64,000 nucleotides of DNA from Isoetes taiwanensis. Lineage: Eukaryota > Streptophyta > Lycopodiopsida > Isoetales > Isoetaceae. Of the stretch, positions 22,990 to 35,689 are shown one piece after another. The notes below the pieces were generated by a model. It searched no databases. It was not told the DNA's origin and saw only the letters and a list, made by a program, of their open reading frames with translations. The stretch covers positions 20,211,761 to 20,275,760 of the forward strand of contig JAJEKV010000002.1 in NCBI GenBank assembly GCA_021234155.1, read 5' to 3'. The position numbers and the translations under genes are program-made. The stretch's first letter is position 1; the number at the start of each line of letters is the position of its first letter.

Positions 22990-23480
22990 CATATGATATG
23001 TACTAATAGTTACTACTATCATAAAGGCAGGTGTGAAAACTACTATCATAAAGGCAGGTGTGAAGCTGCTGCAGGTGTCCTATTGGATATTATACAGGTT
23101 CCTCTTGATGAATTATTGTTGCTTACCCCATCCTGGGCTGAGATCAACTGGATGGCCCCGCCCTCTTTTGCTATGCCCCTTACTGCCACCCATTCCTTCC
23201 CTGATCTCCCTGCTATCCCGGCCTCTCTGTTAAACTTGTCTTCTATGCCGATTCCATCTCCCCTTCCCAGACAGATTTCTCCCAATGCAAGTGGTATCTG
23301 GCTGTGATTTGAGGTTCTACTTGGAGAATTCTATTCAGTATGCCAGTAATGGTTTTTGATCTTGGTTTTGTTGACAGTCTGCTACCTTCTATTTGGGCTC
23401 TAAGCCTTTTTGTTATATGTATATTTTTGATTTATGATTAATATCAAATCCTTCCTTTTCCTCAAAAAAAAAAAAAAAAA
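22990..23480 (+). mobile_element. 3' end of a plant L1-type LINE (probable)
   Basis: A CT-rich stretch leads to TTGGGCTCTAAGCC, TTTTTGTTATATGTAT, ATTAATATCAAATCC and a 17-A run at about 23,464-23,480. This layout is typical of plant L1 3' untranslated ends. A direct tandem repeat of about 27 bp (ACTATCATAAAGGCAGGTGT) occurs near 23,013 and 23,040. No coding part remains. Its target duplication could not be identified. Confidence 0.5.
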
Positions 23481-23489
23481 CCTTTTTAC

Positions 23490-25040
23490 CTGATCCGGAA
23501 AACCAGACCAGATACCATTACTGTCTAAAAATCTTTGCAAGAGATTTAGACAGCACCAATTAGCAGCCCAAGACATAAACAGATACTTTTATGCCCTGGC
23601 CTTGGCCTGGTACTATTTAAACATAATGCAAAATATCCAAAGATGACAACTTCTTTATTAAGCATAAGAGTAATAAAATTCCAACTTCATAAAATTGACA
23701 TATTTAACCATTGGTGTATATCATGGAGTAAGAGTACTTGCCCTTAAAAAACAGGGTAAAAAAATTACCTTTGTTTTCATGAAATATGTAAATGGGATAA
23801 AATACAAGTTACTAGAAAGGTATTAACTTCCATCATCTTCCAGTTATCAGACTTTGCAAGAAATACTTGACGAACACATAGCAAAGAGCAAGTTGAGCCT
23901 GTTACCTGCACCCACAAACAAGCACAAGCATTAGAATGGTTGATTTTGAATGGGATAGCAGGCGTCTTAAGCTCACTTGGGGTTATCCCCCTTCACCCTG
24001 CTAGCATTCTATCTAAGAATGCAAGGTTAGAGATTATCCATCTACATCTTAAAACCAACATCACATATGTCCTATTTGGTGCTGTCCAGCTGGTTCTAAG
24101 ATGCTCATGCATAATAAACAGCAATAACAGTGGTCATATTCCCAATAGATACGCTTTAGAGTGCTTCCTGTAAACCAAGTTCACAATAAAGTAGCCAAGG
24201 TCTTTATACTTGCTTAATCTGGTCACATAGTCCAGATTTCCAATTCTCAGAAATTTCTTTAACAACCATTACTAAGCACTCTAACTTTATTGTTCCCATG
24301 ACTATATGCCTGGCTTATGCAAAACACAACAGTAAATTACCAGCATATATACTTATAACAATTTAAAATGGTCATGCAATATAAACAGCTATTAAAGTGA
24401 CATAAACTTTAGAGTCTTTCTAGCTATCCAAGATACCACTTAACTTAGCTAGATCGGCCATGATATTTACATTTATGTTATCTGGTCCCATACTCCCAGA
24501 CTACTTATTCTCATAAGTTTCCTAAACCACCTTTTCTATGCATTCTACCATTAATGTTCCCAGGATAACAATCTACATGCCTGGCTTATGCTAAACATGG
24601 CAGTAATATTATCAGCATAAATATGTAGTTAAGCCAGCACATATTATGCCTACAGCATTTGCTCTGGACATGCATGCTTATCAGAGATACCAAGATACAT
24701 GGTTAAAATTATATAGCTCTCTAACTGTATTTTATGCATCTTTATTCATCTCATGCAGCTTATTGTAAGATGCAGCAAACTTCCAACAGTATCATTGATT
24801 TAACATACTGCAAACTTCATAAATCTAGGCCAATGCCTAATGCTTTTTAACAATCTTTTCTATGTTCATTAGAAACTCAAGAAAAGCTAGATCTGAGTAA
24901 GGAGAGGTAATAAACCATAAAACAGAATCTAAATAGGAAGATATAGCAATTTACTGCCCTGGGTAATCACCTACATCATGCATTCTTAGTTAAAAACAAA
25001 TGGTACCCAAATGGAATACAATTATCAAATCTATATTAGA
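23490..25040. other. AT-rich spacer, probable intron or inserted DNA of the transposase-like gene
   Basis: No recognisable coding signal on either strand. Near-repeats such as CTGGCTTATGC..AACA and CAGCATA.ATA near 24,310-24,350 and 24,580-24,625 suggest an old local duplication. Confidence 0.45.
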
Positions 25041-25048
25041 TCTATCAC

Positions 25049-25441
25049 TCAAACCTTTTTGGAGCTTGCAAGATCACCATCAGCATCCACCATGTTGCTT
25101 TTAGCATTGCCATGATCTTCAGTATTTGCAGCAGATAGGATCTCCTCTTGTGTTCTGCCAAATTCAGAGCATATGTTGATGGGATTTCCCCCAATACTTT
25201 CAGCAGCAATAGCCTTGAGATCCACTGATTTCCCAGCATCACAAGCAGATTGATCCTTAAGCTGGCCTAGAATATTTTCGTGTGCTTTGCCAGGCTGCAC
25301 ACAGGGAGCATTGGCAGCTTTCCTATATTGGTAAATTTTTTTGCTACTTCCTTCCTTGGATTTTTCCTCAGCAATCCTCTTACGGGTAGACATGTTGAGG
25401 TCTCCCTTCTTCCTCGGCATCTTGTATCCGGGTGGCAGCAC
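25049..25441 (-). CDS. Hypothetical basic protein fragment
   Basis: An open frame of 130 codons starts M-L-P-P-G-Y-K-M-P-R-K-K-G-D and is rich in Lys, Ser and Glu early (R-K-R-I-A-E-E-K-S-K-E-G-S-S-K-K), then mildly acidic. No known domain is visible. The sequence D-L-A-S-S-K-K-V at the end may run into a splice site. It lies on the same strand as, and between blocks of, the transposase-like gene. It could be an independent gene fragment, an exon, or chance; the composition (nuclear-localisation-like basic patches) is the only argument for coding. Confidence 0.3.
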   Translation of the reverse strand: MLPPGYKMPRKKGDLNMSTRKRIAEEKSKEGSSKKIYQYRKAANAPCVQPGKAHENILGQLKDQSACDAGKSVDLKAIAAESIGGNPINICSEFGRTQEEILSAANTEDHGNAKSNMVDADGDLASSKKV

Positions 25442-25499
25442 CCGGTCTGACCCTGCCTAGCTACTGATTTACAAGCGCAAATGCAAATGGGAAACATCA

Positions 25500-27830
25500 A
25501 ATAAATATTCCAAAAGAAACTGCCTGTTCTTAGAACCGACAGTACTGTCCATACCTTGCATTTGCGGAAGTGTTCCTAAATGGTTGTACTGCCAGTGCAT
25601 CAATCGATTATCTCCTTCTTTCTCCAACTGTCAACAATGCCACGCTTGCTTTGCCCTAATCGTGGGTTCACAAGGTGTTTTTGTTTTTTCGTATTTACTG
25701 TTCATACAATGAGCGAAAATGAAAACAATACCATAGACCATTACAATATAGCAAATTTTGATGGCATACAGTTCCCATCCCATGTAGTGCATATGTCCTA
25801 GCCACAAAAACGCTAGGTGTTAACTTTCAAAGGCTGCGATACCCCCAGAACAACTGAGATAGCCATGTTTGCCAGAAACTCTCATGATAATTAGCATCGG
25901 AAACAAGAGCAGTGTTAATGTTAATGTAACAATTTCTCCAAGATCCACATTTTCATTGCTATTGCCAGCACTTCAAAACAACTTAACCATGTTGGTCATT
26001 TAATAAAAAAAAAAAAAAAAAACCTAAGCTTGAAAATGACACATTCTGAAAATGCAAGAAATACTGCCATACAATAGTTTTTCTGGACATGAAAGATAAA
26101 TATCGTTCTAGGATTACCAAGGTATCCAAGCTTCATTCTTCAGCATCTGCGATTCAGAACCAGGCTACAATACCACAAAAAGTAATTAAAAACAAGGGAT
26201 AATTGCATAAGAAAGATCAGAGCAAGACTACCCTTGCCGTTTTCGCTGCCATGAGCCACCAATCTAGAAAGAAGAAAAAAATGCATTATATTGTGCAAAA
26301 TAGATCTGTAAAATGACAATAACGCCGCAAGAACAAACCTGCCAGAGGTAAGCAAATTCAATAGAATATTAAAGAAAACGCAGAAGAGCAACATCTTGAA
26401 ACAAACGCATTTAGAAAAAAACTTTCAAGCGCGGAAAGACAGAATCGAATGGCCGATTCGAGGAAGCAACTGGTCGTGTATCTACAGTTCCGCTCTGCAG
26501 CACGCAAGCGTCTTCGCCTTCTTGTGCTGCATCATATTAGCAGAAGAAAAGAAGGCAATCAAATACGACTTTCTGGAAAAATTGAATCTTCCAAAAGACT
26601 AGACCAATTTCGGTCTCGCCGTTGAAGCGCCCACAGATGCGTCGAAACCCCTGAAATCCGTCTCGCATTCTTCATCGAATCTACATTTTTCTGTGCAGAG
26701 CAGGCCGCCATCTAAGAAACCCTGTTGGCAGAATTTCGGATCTACATTCTTCTGTGCAGAGCAGGCCAGGGGGATATTAGGGTTAGGGTTGTGCTCCAGA
26801 ATTTTGTTTTTCTTTATGATTTTAAATTCGTCTATACCACAAATTTGTATACCCGTATTTAAATTTATATCATCCTTCTCCATGGCGTGAAAAATGATGC
26901 TTCTTTGGCGTTTTCACTATTTCTAAGTCAAATTTCATTTGTTGCTTGGTCACCCAATACCTATAATATTTTGAAATGCCGAAAATAACAAGAGAGAGAT
27001 TTTTGTTAACAACAAATTAGGCCACACTCGTTAAGGCTTTCGCCATGAAATGTTCTCTAAGCACAAATCACTTAATTCAAAGTGGAATATAAAATCTTGT
27101 ATACAACTCAAACAATTAAAATCTTGTATATACGCCAGAGTAGACGATGCTTTTTGAAGCAAGGAGATGCAAGGAGTAGCGCTGGGTAATGCATTGGGAC
27201 CTTAGCGGCATCAATCGGCATCAGGCGCCATTGATCGCTCCTGAGAAAACTTCTGCCGGAATGCTCTGCTTTTGCAAAGCTCTGAATATTCTTTTGTTGC
27301 TGACGTGGAACAAAATTACATGCATCCAGAAACCATTGGACACACGTAGCTTACGTTATATAACATTCCATCAATCGGTGGTTTCTAGCTGGGAACCGTC
27401 TCTCGGTGGAACGTTTCTTATTACATAGACACCACGCTCCCTTTTTTTCTCCTTAGGATTATATTTGTATTACGTAAGCCAAGATTACATTTTATATATG
27501 CCAAGATTGGCTAACACACATCCCTCTCCTCCTCCTCCCCTTCCCCCCTCCCCCCCAAAAGGTAGTACTACATGTTATTGCATTTTTACAAAGCTGTGGG
27601 CAAGGTTGCCTAAACATTCATTCCGCAAGTTTTAACCAATTAATGCACATCTACAATATCTTTGCTCACATGCATACACATGCACGTTTAGTCCCATGCC
27701 CTCCTCGTTTCCAATGATGCCTCTGCAAATTAGGGCTTATGGAGTGGGATAGACTTATGTCAAACCAGATTTGATCTGGGTTCAAAGACATGAAGGCTAT
27801 AACTTTTGCTTGTCTCATTACCATTTACAT
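25500..27830. other. Spacer with A-runs and no assignable gene
   Basis: An 18-A run lies near 26,005-26,022. A minus-strand frame at 26,599-26,883 and frames on the plus strand show no domain. A direct repeat TCTACATT.TTCTGTGCAGAGCAGGCC occurs near 26,682 and 26,741. A C-rich stretch (CCTCCTCCTCCCCTTCCCCC) lies near 27,528-27,557. Confidence 0.45.
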
Positions 27831-27839
27831 AGTACCATT

Positions 27840-28605
27840 TACCTATCGATGCCCCCTAGTTCTTATAATGTCGACCAATCTAGCAACTCTAGAATGGGGA
27901 TACAATGTAGGCCCGACTTCCCTTGTTCGACCGTCTAAGCTTCCATTCAAACACCTTGCTACTTCCAGGATAGAGATCGGCTAGACAAAAGTTGTCAACA
28001 CAACGGGTAGCTAGAGTCAAATTGGAGTTCTAAAGTCGTTATATGGTTGCCTTTCCTAACTCCCCTTCTCAAGAAGCGGCTTCAACTTAGGGTGCTTTCC
28101 CATGGACAGACGGACCTGGATGAGGTCAGACCTTGGTCCAAAAGTAATCGTCGGGATTGCTTTCCAAATGAGGTTTTTAACCTCAGCCACTCAGGTTCTT
28201 AGCTCATGGGAACATCGGAAAAGTAGATCAGACCTTCAAAAAACCTGGAGGTTTTCTGCCCATGGAAAAGCACTCTTAGGCCTGACTTCATGGGTCTAGT
28301 TCCCTACACTTGAATCTTTGATTCAAGTACCATGCCACTTGTTCTAACGATTTAACCACTCTGACAACTCTAGAACAGGTCTACAACATAGGTCCACTTC
28401 CTCCCTTGTTTGACCGTCTATTCTTCCATTCAAGTACCACCACTTCTAGGATTAAATAAACCTTAAATAAACCCCGAGATTGGCTAGGCAAAAGTTGTCA
28501 ACACCTATGTGGCTATATAGGCAATGTCAGATTAAAGTTACTGAGCCATTATGGTTGCCTTTTCAAACTCTCCTCCTTGGAAAAAGGCTACAACTTAGGC
28601 CCCCC
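27840..28605 (+). repeat. Diverged direct duplication of about 270 bp
   Basis: About 27,855-28,110 and 28,335-28,600 share an ordered set of motifs: CAACTCTAGAA, CCCTTGTT.GACCGTCTA, CTTCCATTCAA, AAAAGTTGTCAACAC, TATGGTTGCCTTT, AACTTAGG. The copies have diverged substantially. No coding function is visible. It may be an old tandem duplication or two copies of a small repeat. Confidence 0.65.
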
Positions 28606-28609
28606 TTTA

Positions 28610-30750
28610 AGGTCTAGTCCCTTGTCCGACCCTTGAATCTTCAATTCAAGTACCATGCCCATTTGACACCATAACGACAGTTTGACTCTGTCATTATGTT
28701 GAAAAAGTAAAAAACTACCCCCTTTGCCTTGTTCCAAAAGTAGAGATGATAGAACCGACACCAAACAATAAAATTGGTAGTTCTCGTAAATGTCTTGCAA
28801 GTTAAACTTTTCTCGCAATATGCGGGCGAGGGATTGTCGATAGCTCATAGAACTTGATCCCCAGAGTAGCAGGTTCAAATCCTACAGAGCGTGATTTTGA
28901 TAATAAAATTGAATTTGATGTGTTTTTTCCTTTTCCATAATCAAATTTTGAACTCAATTAGATTCATTGATAAAAACAGCAAAATTTATTGATCAATTTG
29001 ACCTCCCTAAGAAGGGAGGCAGCATGAATAGGGGCTGAAATAGGAGTGGGTCCTTTCATAGCATCAGGCAACCATACATGAAGTGGAGATTGCACGGATT
29101 TAGCTACTGAACTTGGGAATGGGGAGAGAGCACAGAAGGTAGCAAAAAATAAACAGCCTCGTTATGAACTAGTTGATTTCAAGAGTCTTAAAGTTTCATA
29201 TAAAGCCGTTATTTTTCAAAGTAATGCAAGCAATTATTGTTGCATGGTAGTTTTGCTTTAAATCAAGCTTATACTTATTTAAAAACATTTAAATTGTGGT
29301 TTTTATGTTTTCTTTTTGTACAGCATGCCGAGCAGCATGCACCTTACAGCTGCATTGTTATCTCCGTGGAGATGAACTGGCACAACTCACAGAACACATT
29401 TCACTAGAAGCCTACAAGGCAAAGTAGATTAGAAGAGAATGAGCTTAATCCCTTTGCAAGGGAGCAAGAATGTGATGATTGGAGTGGTTTAGAATATTTT
29501 CATGGATGAGGTAGATCATGTTATAGTAGCACCATGTTGTTTAGAAATTAAAGGCTTGATTATTGAGTACAGAAGATGCAAGTTCCACTTCCGGTGCCAA
29601 AAACTATTTGCAAATATAGCATCTATATTACATAGTATGTTTATCTCAAATTCGGCTTTAGAGGCAAAATAGAGCTATGGAGGAGAGGCTAGCATTTGAG
29701 AACTGTTCAAAAGCTTGGTAACCACATCAAACAACAGAGCATTCAACCAATAATTTATTCATTCCCCGCTTATAGCTTTTGTTGACTGCCCTCTTAACTC
29801 TCTCCATTTTGAGTTTTGTTTTATAGGCATGCACCCGTGGTCATATCTATATTGCCTTCACATAGCAAGTTATGTTAAAAGCATAGTATTATTTTGTTGC
29901 AATCACAAATTATTTCTTAAGGTTTGTGTAATCACATGCCCTTACACTTGGGAAAAATAATGGAGGCTAAATGTTGCATTGTTTTATTTTGTTGTAATCA
30001 CAAATTATTTCTTAAGGTTCGTGCAATCACATGCCCTTACACTTGGCAAAAATAATGGATGCTAAATGTTGTGTTGAGACTCTTACATAGCCGATATTCA
30101 CTATCTGATGACCAATTATGGCTTCAATTATATTGCATTGGCATCTACTTACTATCGCACACTATAGACAATAATCATATTATATCACTACCTAAGTGTT
30201 GTGGAGAATGAACCAATAAACGTAGAGGCCAGCAACGCTGGGCACCGTAACTAGTTACAATTTAGAATCATGTTCTAAAAGTAGTGTGAAACTAGATTGT
30301 GTAGTTGGAATCATTAGTTAATACAAAAAACTATGCTCAAAGTCAGTAGTGACTTCAAGGATTCAAACAAGTGTATAAAAAAAGCAACAAGATAAACTAG
30401 CATATTAGACTACTTAAAAGCATAGTAAAACAGCATGAGCCAAAAACCATATCACACTTGCAAAATCGAACATGGTTTTTGAACTAACCTTAAAAGCTTG
30501 GAAGCACTAAAACTATGCTAAAAAAATATATATGATAATGATAACTACTATGTAAAATCATCTTAAATTATAATATTGAAAATGTACGCTCAAAAACCAC
30601 TGCCTAAATCAGTAATAATTCTAAGTAACTAGTATAAGATATAAAATTAGTATAAGAGTTATGATCAAACTAGCATTGATTTCATCAAACCATGGTTGAC
30701 ATGTAGTTTTTATTGAGATTACGAATTGCATGTAATAAAAACCACTCTTA
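28610..30750. other. Spacer without a recognisable gene
   Basis: Contains a tRNA T-arm-like motif (AGCAGGTTCAAATCCTAC near 28,867) without a cloverleaf, and a tandem duplication described separately. Nothing else stands out. Confidence 0.5.
29889..30072. repeat. Tandem duplication, unit about 96 bp
   Basis: ATTTTGTTGCAATCACAAAT through CACATGCCCTTACACTTGG and GCTAAATGTTG occurs at 29,889-29,977 and again at 29,984-30,072 with only a few differences. Confidence 0.85.
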
Positions 30751-30752
30751 TG

Positions 30753-31504
30753 CTAGTTTCCATCCTGATTATGAATATAAGTTAATTTTTGGGGGCCTTG
30801 TGTCTGGTCATTGTTCCAATGCTCGGACTGAACCTCCCTGAGTGGTTGCAAAGTATAGTTCTCTGCAAAGTCCATTACTGACAAAAAAGAATCATCCCTC
30901 AAATTTTGCATTGATTTCTTGAATTGTTTTCTCTGCCAACTTGCTGAAAAGTTGTGAATAGTGAACTTTGTAAGGTGATGAAACATCTTGTCAAGCAATG
31001 TACCTGGACTCCCGCTTTCAGTAACAAGCTTCAGCCTCCTTGAAGTGCCAGCTTTGGAAGGTTCGTTCACGTACCTGTAAACTTGCCATTCAATGTTCTC
31101 ATTCTGCGACTCTTTCTCCTTAAGACAGATTTGAATATATTCAGTGCCACAGCTCTGGCACTCTCCCTTGACACAGTCCAAACTATGCCACTCTTCGCCT
31201 TCATTGTCACATACCGTAGCTCTCCACATAGCGCTGACGTTTGAAATGTTTTAGAAGGAGCTTGGCAGATGCCATTGTTCTCATCTGCTGTATAAACACC
31301 ACAAGAACATGTATAATTGGCACGAAATTTGCTCCTTAGAATGCTAAATGCTTTTTTGTATAGCTCAACTTGTTCATGCTTCACGCAACAGCATGTGTTC
31401 CTCTATTTCAACCTTCTCACACACGTAGGCTTAAGCAGCTCGAACATTCTGACACTAATCTTCACTTCAGGATGTTCATCTTTGAACATCTCATACAATT
31501 CACT
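30753..31504 (-). pseudogene. Transposase-like gene, middle exon (MDFAENY / EVQSEHW motifs)
   Basis: An acceptor (CCTTGCAG) at about 31,505 opens the frame S-E-L-Y-E-M-F-K-D-E-H-P. It reads on to L-L-K-P-T-C-V-R-R-L-K, a TAG stop near 31,409, and R-N-T-C-C-C-V-K-H-E-Q. After a frame change near 31,240 come C-D-N-E-G, C-V-K-G-E-C-Q-S-C-G, a basic region with W-Q-R-K-Q-F-K-K, and V-M-D-F-A-E-N-Y-T-L-Q-P followed by R-E-V-Q-S-E-H-W. Cys pairs suggest zinc binding. The D in M-D-F-A-E-N-Y is a candidate first catalytic acidic residue. It joins exon 1 in phase zero across the gypsy-bearing intron. One nonsense codon and one frameshift show that it is dead. Confidence 0.65.
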
Positions 31505-31509
31505 CTGCA

Positions 31510-32114
31510 AGGAAAAAAATGGCATGTATAAGTAAAACATAAATTAAAACTATTTACGAATTCAAAGATGTTGCAGACATTGCATTAGTTCTATGGCAGT
31601 CAGGCCATGATTTGATATACATTCAACTACTATAACACAATATCGTACATATTATTTACATGATATGTATAAATATGTAGAAAATGTACTCCAACACATT
31701 CCAGATGTACATACAAAACTCAATATGTAATCAGGTCACACACAGTGTCACTGTGTTACAGATGTATGTATTCAATACTTTTCTTATGGAGGGAAGTACA
31801 TTTAAATACTTTTATGTATTACCTTATCTTTCAACAGTATCATGAGTTCAGCAAAGTTCAGAGTGCATGTACTTGGGAACTACAAAAACCGAGACTATAA
31901 AAACACAGCCTGACTTTCAACACATTTTCTGCCTTCTGCCACATTGGATATAATTGGAAGTACATTTTTCCTGTTAAACAAAGCTCATTCAGTGCCTCTA
32001 AATGTAAAAATATAATTATTGTAGTTGGATGTACTTAAATGTATATCAGATACATCCCTTGCATGGAATGCAAATAGGATTACTAAACTTATCCAGGGTG
32101 CACAGAGCTTCTAT
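31510..32114. other. Left remainder of intron 1 of the transposase-like gene
   Basis: AT-rich, with several GTACAT-containing short motifs, no coding signal. It ends at the target-site duplication TGAGC (32,115-32,119) of the gypsy element. Confidence 0.6.
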
Positions 32115-32119
32115 TGAGC

Positions 32120-32469
32120 TGTTAGAGCCTGAACTCTAACCTTGCAAGAAGGATGAAAAACCCACAATCCAAGCTCAATCTATCAGATCAAGGCAATGCA
32201 CAAGACAAAGAATCATCATCTCCATAGCTAGATCAAGCAAAAATGCTCTCTCCATACATCGTCCCTCTCTGTTCTTCTCTCTCTGCTCAGATAATACAAT
32301 GCTCATGATGGCTCCACAATGCATACGTGCAAATATCCTGCACGCGTGCATGCGCCTATATCACTCTATATACGGTATATGATGAGTGTGGTGAGTGGTG
32401 ACTGGTGTGGTGAGAGGTGACGAGTGTGGTGAGTGGTGAATGGTGTGGTGAGTGGTGACGACCCCAACA
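32120..32469 (-). repeat. 3' LTR of the gypsy element
   Basis: 350 bp, TG..CA ends, direct copy of 38,792-39,141. A TGGTGA/GTGAGTGGTGAC microsatellite lies at about 32,385-32,460. Immediately inside is GTGGCGACCACAGTGGG rather than an obvious polypurine tract. Confidence 0.9.
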
Positions 32470-32862
32470 GTGGCGACCACAGTGGGAAAATGTGCCACTC
32501 CGTGGCGGAGAACCCACAACAAAACAAACTCATATGGTCCTTGGGACATGTCCCCAAATGACACATTTACACCCTCCTCAAATCCAAATGACTAATACAA
32601 ACAAACTGGTCCAAAATGACAGTGACGAAACAGAGTCTTTGTAACTGTGGCAAACTTTGAAAGCTGATATCTTGAGTTCCAGAACTCCGTTTGACCTGCA
32701 CCAAAGCTCGTTGGATTCGTATCGCCGAAACGCATCTTTTGATGTAGGATAGATGAAGTATTATGGAACTGTCACCACCTGGTTTTACAGAAAAACGACC
32801 AGCTGTAACCCAAAAATTCTCCACAATTCTCTGTAATTGGAGCTATACCAAATCTGAATCCC

Positions 32863-34472
32863 TTAGAAAAGTACTTCTCTTTCAAAATAAGGCCTGAGAT
32901 CCTTGCCATTTCTGGGATTAGGCAACAATTCCCCTTCTGGAGTCATCAAATAGAAAGCCCCACCTGGTACCTCTTTATCAATCAGAAATGGGCCTTCCCA
33001 TGGGCTTTGAAATTTGGATAGATGCTTCTTAGTGGTCCTGCACAATACCAATTGCACTTCCTCAAATGGATTGACAACCTGTAACTTATCTTTGATAAGC
33101 TTTACTTTCTGTTTATGCCTCATATTGAAGTCTGCCGCTTCTTGTCTCATCTCTTGCAATTGCAGCAAATCATCCATCCTATTATGCACTTGATTTGCAG
33201 TTGGAACTTCTCCTAAATTCTCATAATAAGGTAACTCCACAAATGAACACAAAGGAATGTCCAAATGAATAGGCATCACAGCTTGCACTCCATAAACCAA
33301 TTCAAATGGTGTAAATCATGTAGCCAACTTGTAAGTACACCTGAAACTCCATAAGGCACCTGTCAAGGCTTCATGCCAATTTCTTTGATTATCCTTCATT
33401 GTTTTGGCCAAGATAGCTTTCAGAATTTTGCTAGTAGACTCAGCTTGCCCATTACCCTGTGGATAATAAGCAGAAGCTTGCACATGTTGAACACCAATCT
33501 TTTCTGTTAACTGAGCTACTACTTTCCCCATAAAATGAGTTCCCCAATCAGACAAAAGAATGGTTGGAACACCAAACCGAGAAATCAAATTGTGATAAAG
33601 AAAGCTTACTGTGGTATTTTACAGTAGCATGCTTTCTTTGGAATTGCTTCTACCCACTTCGTAAACATACATGTGGCTGCCAGGATATACTTATGACCTT
33701 TGGAAGATGGAGGATTGATAGGCCCAATGTAATCCAATCCCCACATATGAAACGGACCAACACTCAAAATAGGATGGAATGGCATATTATTGTGGCCTGT
33801 CAATTGTTTATGCCTTTGACACTTCTCACATTTGCTAACAAAGTCTCTAGTATCCTTGTAAAGAGTTGGCCAATAATATCCCCAATGAAGGATCTTCCTA
33901 GCTGTGGTTCTGGCTGCAAAATGCCCCTGACAATCATGTGCTTGCTGCAACAAATCATGAGTTTGTTGACCAGCAACACACCTTAATAAGAGACCTTCCA
34001 TAGTCCTCTTATAAAGAATAGCTTCATGCACCACATAACCAGCTGCTTGTACTCTAAGAGCATGCTTTTGTTGCTTTGAAAATGATGAAGGATAAGTCTG
34101 ATCTTGTAAATACCTGTATATATTGGCATACCAAAGATCCACGGTCTCAATGAACTCCTGTAGTACTCCATTATCCTGAAATGCTACTTGCTGGTCTGTT
34201 TCCTCTTCTATTTCAGCAACACTACTCAAATAGGAACTTGGATTATGAGCTCCTTGAGCCATCTTAACATACTTCAACTCAAATTCTTGTATGATAAGAG
34301 CCCATCTTGTAAACTTAGGATCTTGGACAGTCTTGTTGTAAATGCATGGCAATGGGTTCACATCCATATGAATGTAAACATACTGTACATTTGCTGAATT
34401 CCATTGTGAAGGAAGAAGATAATGTCTAAATTTATTCAAGGCCCATTTCAATGCCAATCCAAGATGCTCCAC
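32863..34472 (-). pseudogene. Gypsy integrase and end of RNase H region
   Basis: From 34,472 downward the frame gives an RNase H-like segment, then the integrase zinc finger (H-D-C-Q-G-H-F ... C-E-K-C-Q-R-H-K). The core follows with G-L-D-Y-I-G-P-I, L-L-S-D-W-G-T-H-F, and Y-Y-P-Q-G-N-G-Q-A-E-S-T. The C-terminal part contains S-P-W-E-G-P-F-L-I, a GPY/F-like module. The core is split over frames ending near 33,606, 33,588-33,316 and 33,300-32,863. Thus at least two frame breaks interrupt it. Catalytic D, D and E positions remain visible. Confidence 0.85.
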
Positions 34473-34478
34473 GTGAGT

Positions 34479-35637
34479 CTATTTCTGCTCTTGTGGAGTT
34501 AACAACCTGCTAGCATAGTAATTGACATCATAATGCTTTTGCTGATTTTTTTGACATAGTGTGACAGCCAAAGCTTGCTCCCAAACTGTAAAGAATAAAT
34601 GAAATGGCTCACTCATTCTTGGAGGAATCAGCAAAGTTCTCTCTTTCAATTGTCCAAGGCACCATTCAAATGCTTCTTGAGCATCCTTCTTCCATCTAAA
34701 ATCCTGCCCTTGCTTCATACAATCCACAATGGGTTACTTTAGCAAAATTGTGCAAATACCTCCTACTAAAACTGAGTTGGCCATATAAGCTTCTCACTTG
34801 TGATACATTTGTAGGTGGTTTGACCTTCTCCAAGGCTGCAATCTTACCATAATCCACTTGTAATCCCTTTTCTGAAACATAATTGCCCAATAGTTTTCCT
34901 CCTCTAGTACACTTAGCAGGATTCAAACTTATACCATACAATCGGCATCTTTCAAGAACCTTTCTGAGATGATCCAAGTGATCCCGTCTTAGATTAGAAA
35001 ATACTGTTAAGTCATCTATAAAGAATCTCAAGAAGTCTAAAATATCATGAAAAGCATATGTCATAGCTCGCTGAAATGTGGCTGGAGCATTTGTGAGGCC
35101 AAAAGGTAATACTTTATAAGCATAGATGCCAAAAGGTGTTCGAAAAGCCGTTATTGCTTGATGTGGTGGATAGATTTGGATCTGATTATATCCTGAGTAA
35201 CCATCCAAGAAAGAATAGGCTTGATTTCCTGCAACAATATCCAACAAAGTGTCTATGAACGGTGTAGGAAAATGATCTCTTTTGGTAGCTTTGTTGAGAT
35301 CCCTGTAATCAATGCATACTCGGATTGAGTTATTTGGCTTTCTCACTGGTACAATAGAACTGATCCAATCTGAATTTGGCACTGGTACAATAAATCCCGC
35401 CTCTAAAAGCTTCATGACTTCAACCTTTACTTGCTCCTCTATGGCTGGACTCATTCTCCTTTGAGCTTGTTGGACTGGTTTTGATTCTTGTTTCAAATCA
35501 ATGGTATGAACCACAACCTCTGGTGGAATGCCTTTCAATTCTTTGTAATTTCTTGCCAAAACATCCCTGAATTCTCTTAACAAAGATATCAAATCACGTT
35601 CCTCCTCTTGAGTAAGATTGCCTCCAATAGTAACCAA
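34479..35637 (-). pseudogene. Gypsy reverse transcriptase and RNase H
   Basis: The frame from 35,637 contains V-C-I-D-Y-R-D-L-N-K-A-T, P-F-G-L-T-N-A-P-A-T-F-Q and F-F-I-D-D-L-T-V-F, the Y/F-x-D-D catalytic box with Phe in the first position. The RNase H continuation (W-K-K-D-A-Q-E-A-F-E ... Y-Y-A-S-R-L-L-T-P-Q-E) is in another frame at 34,479-34,727. It is separated by a frame break near 34,700-34,727. Order and motifs are those of plant Ty3/gypsy pol. Confidence 0.88.
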
Positions 35638-35689
35638 TTCTTCTTGATTGCCTTGAGAAATATTAATGTTCTTGACTGAATGTGGTGAC

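Noticed and set aside
26775-26790. Telomere-like repeat (TTAGGG)
   Set aside because: Only about one and a half units (ATTAGGGTTAGGGTT); not an interstitial telomeric array.
28855-28890. tRNA gene
   Set aside because: A T-arm-like motif is present, but the stem is imperfect and no anticodon arm or acceptor stem can be paired.
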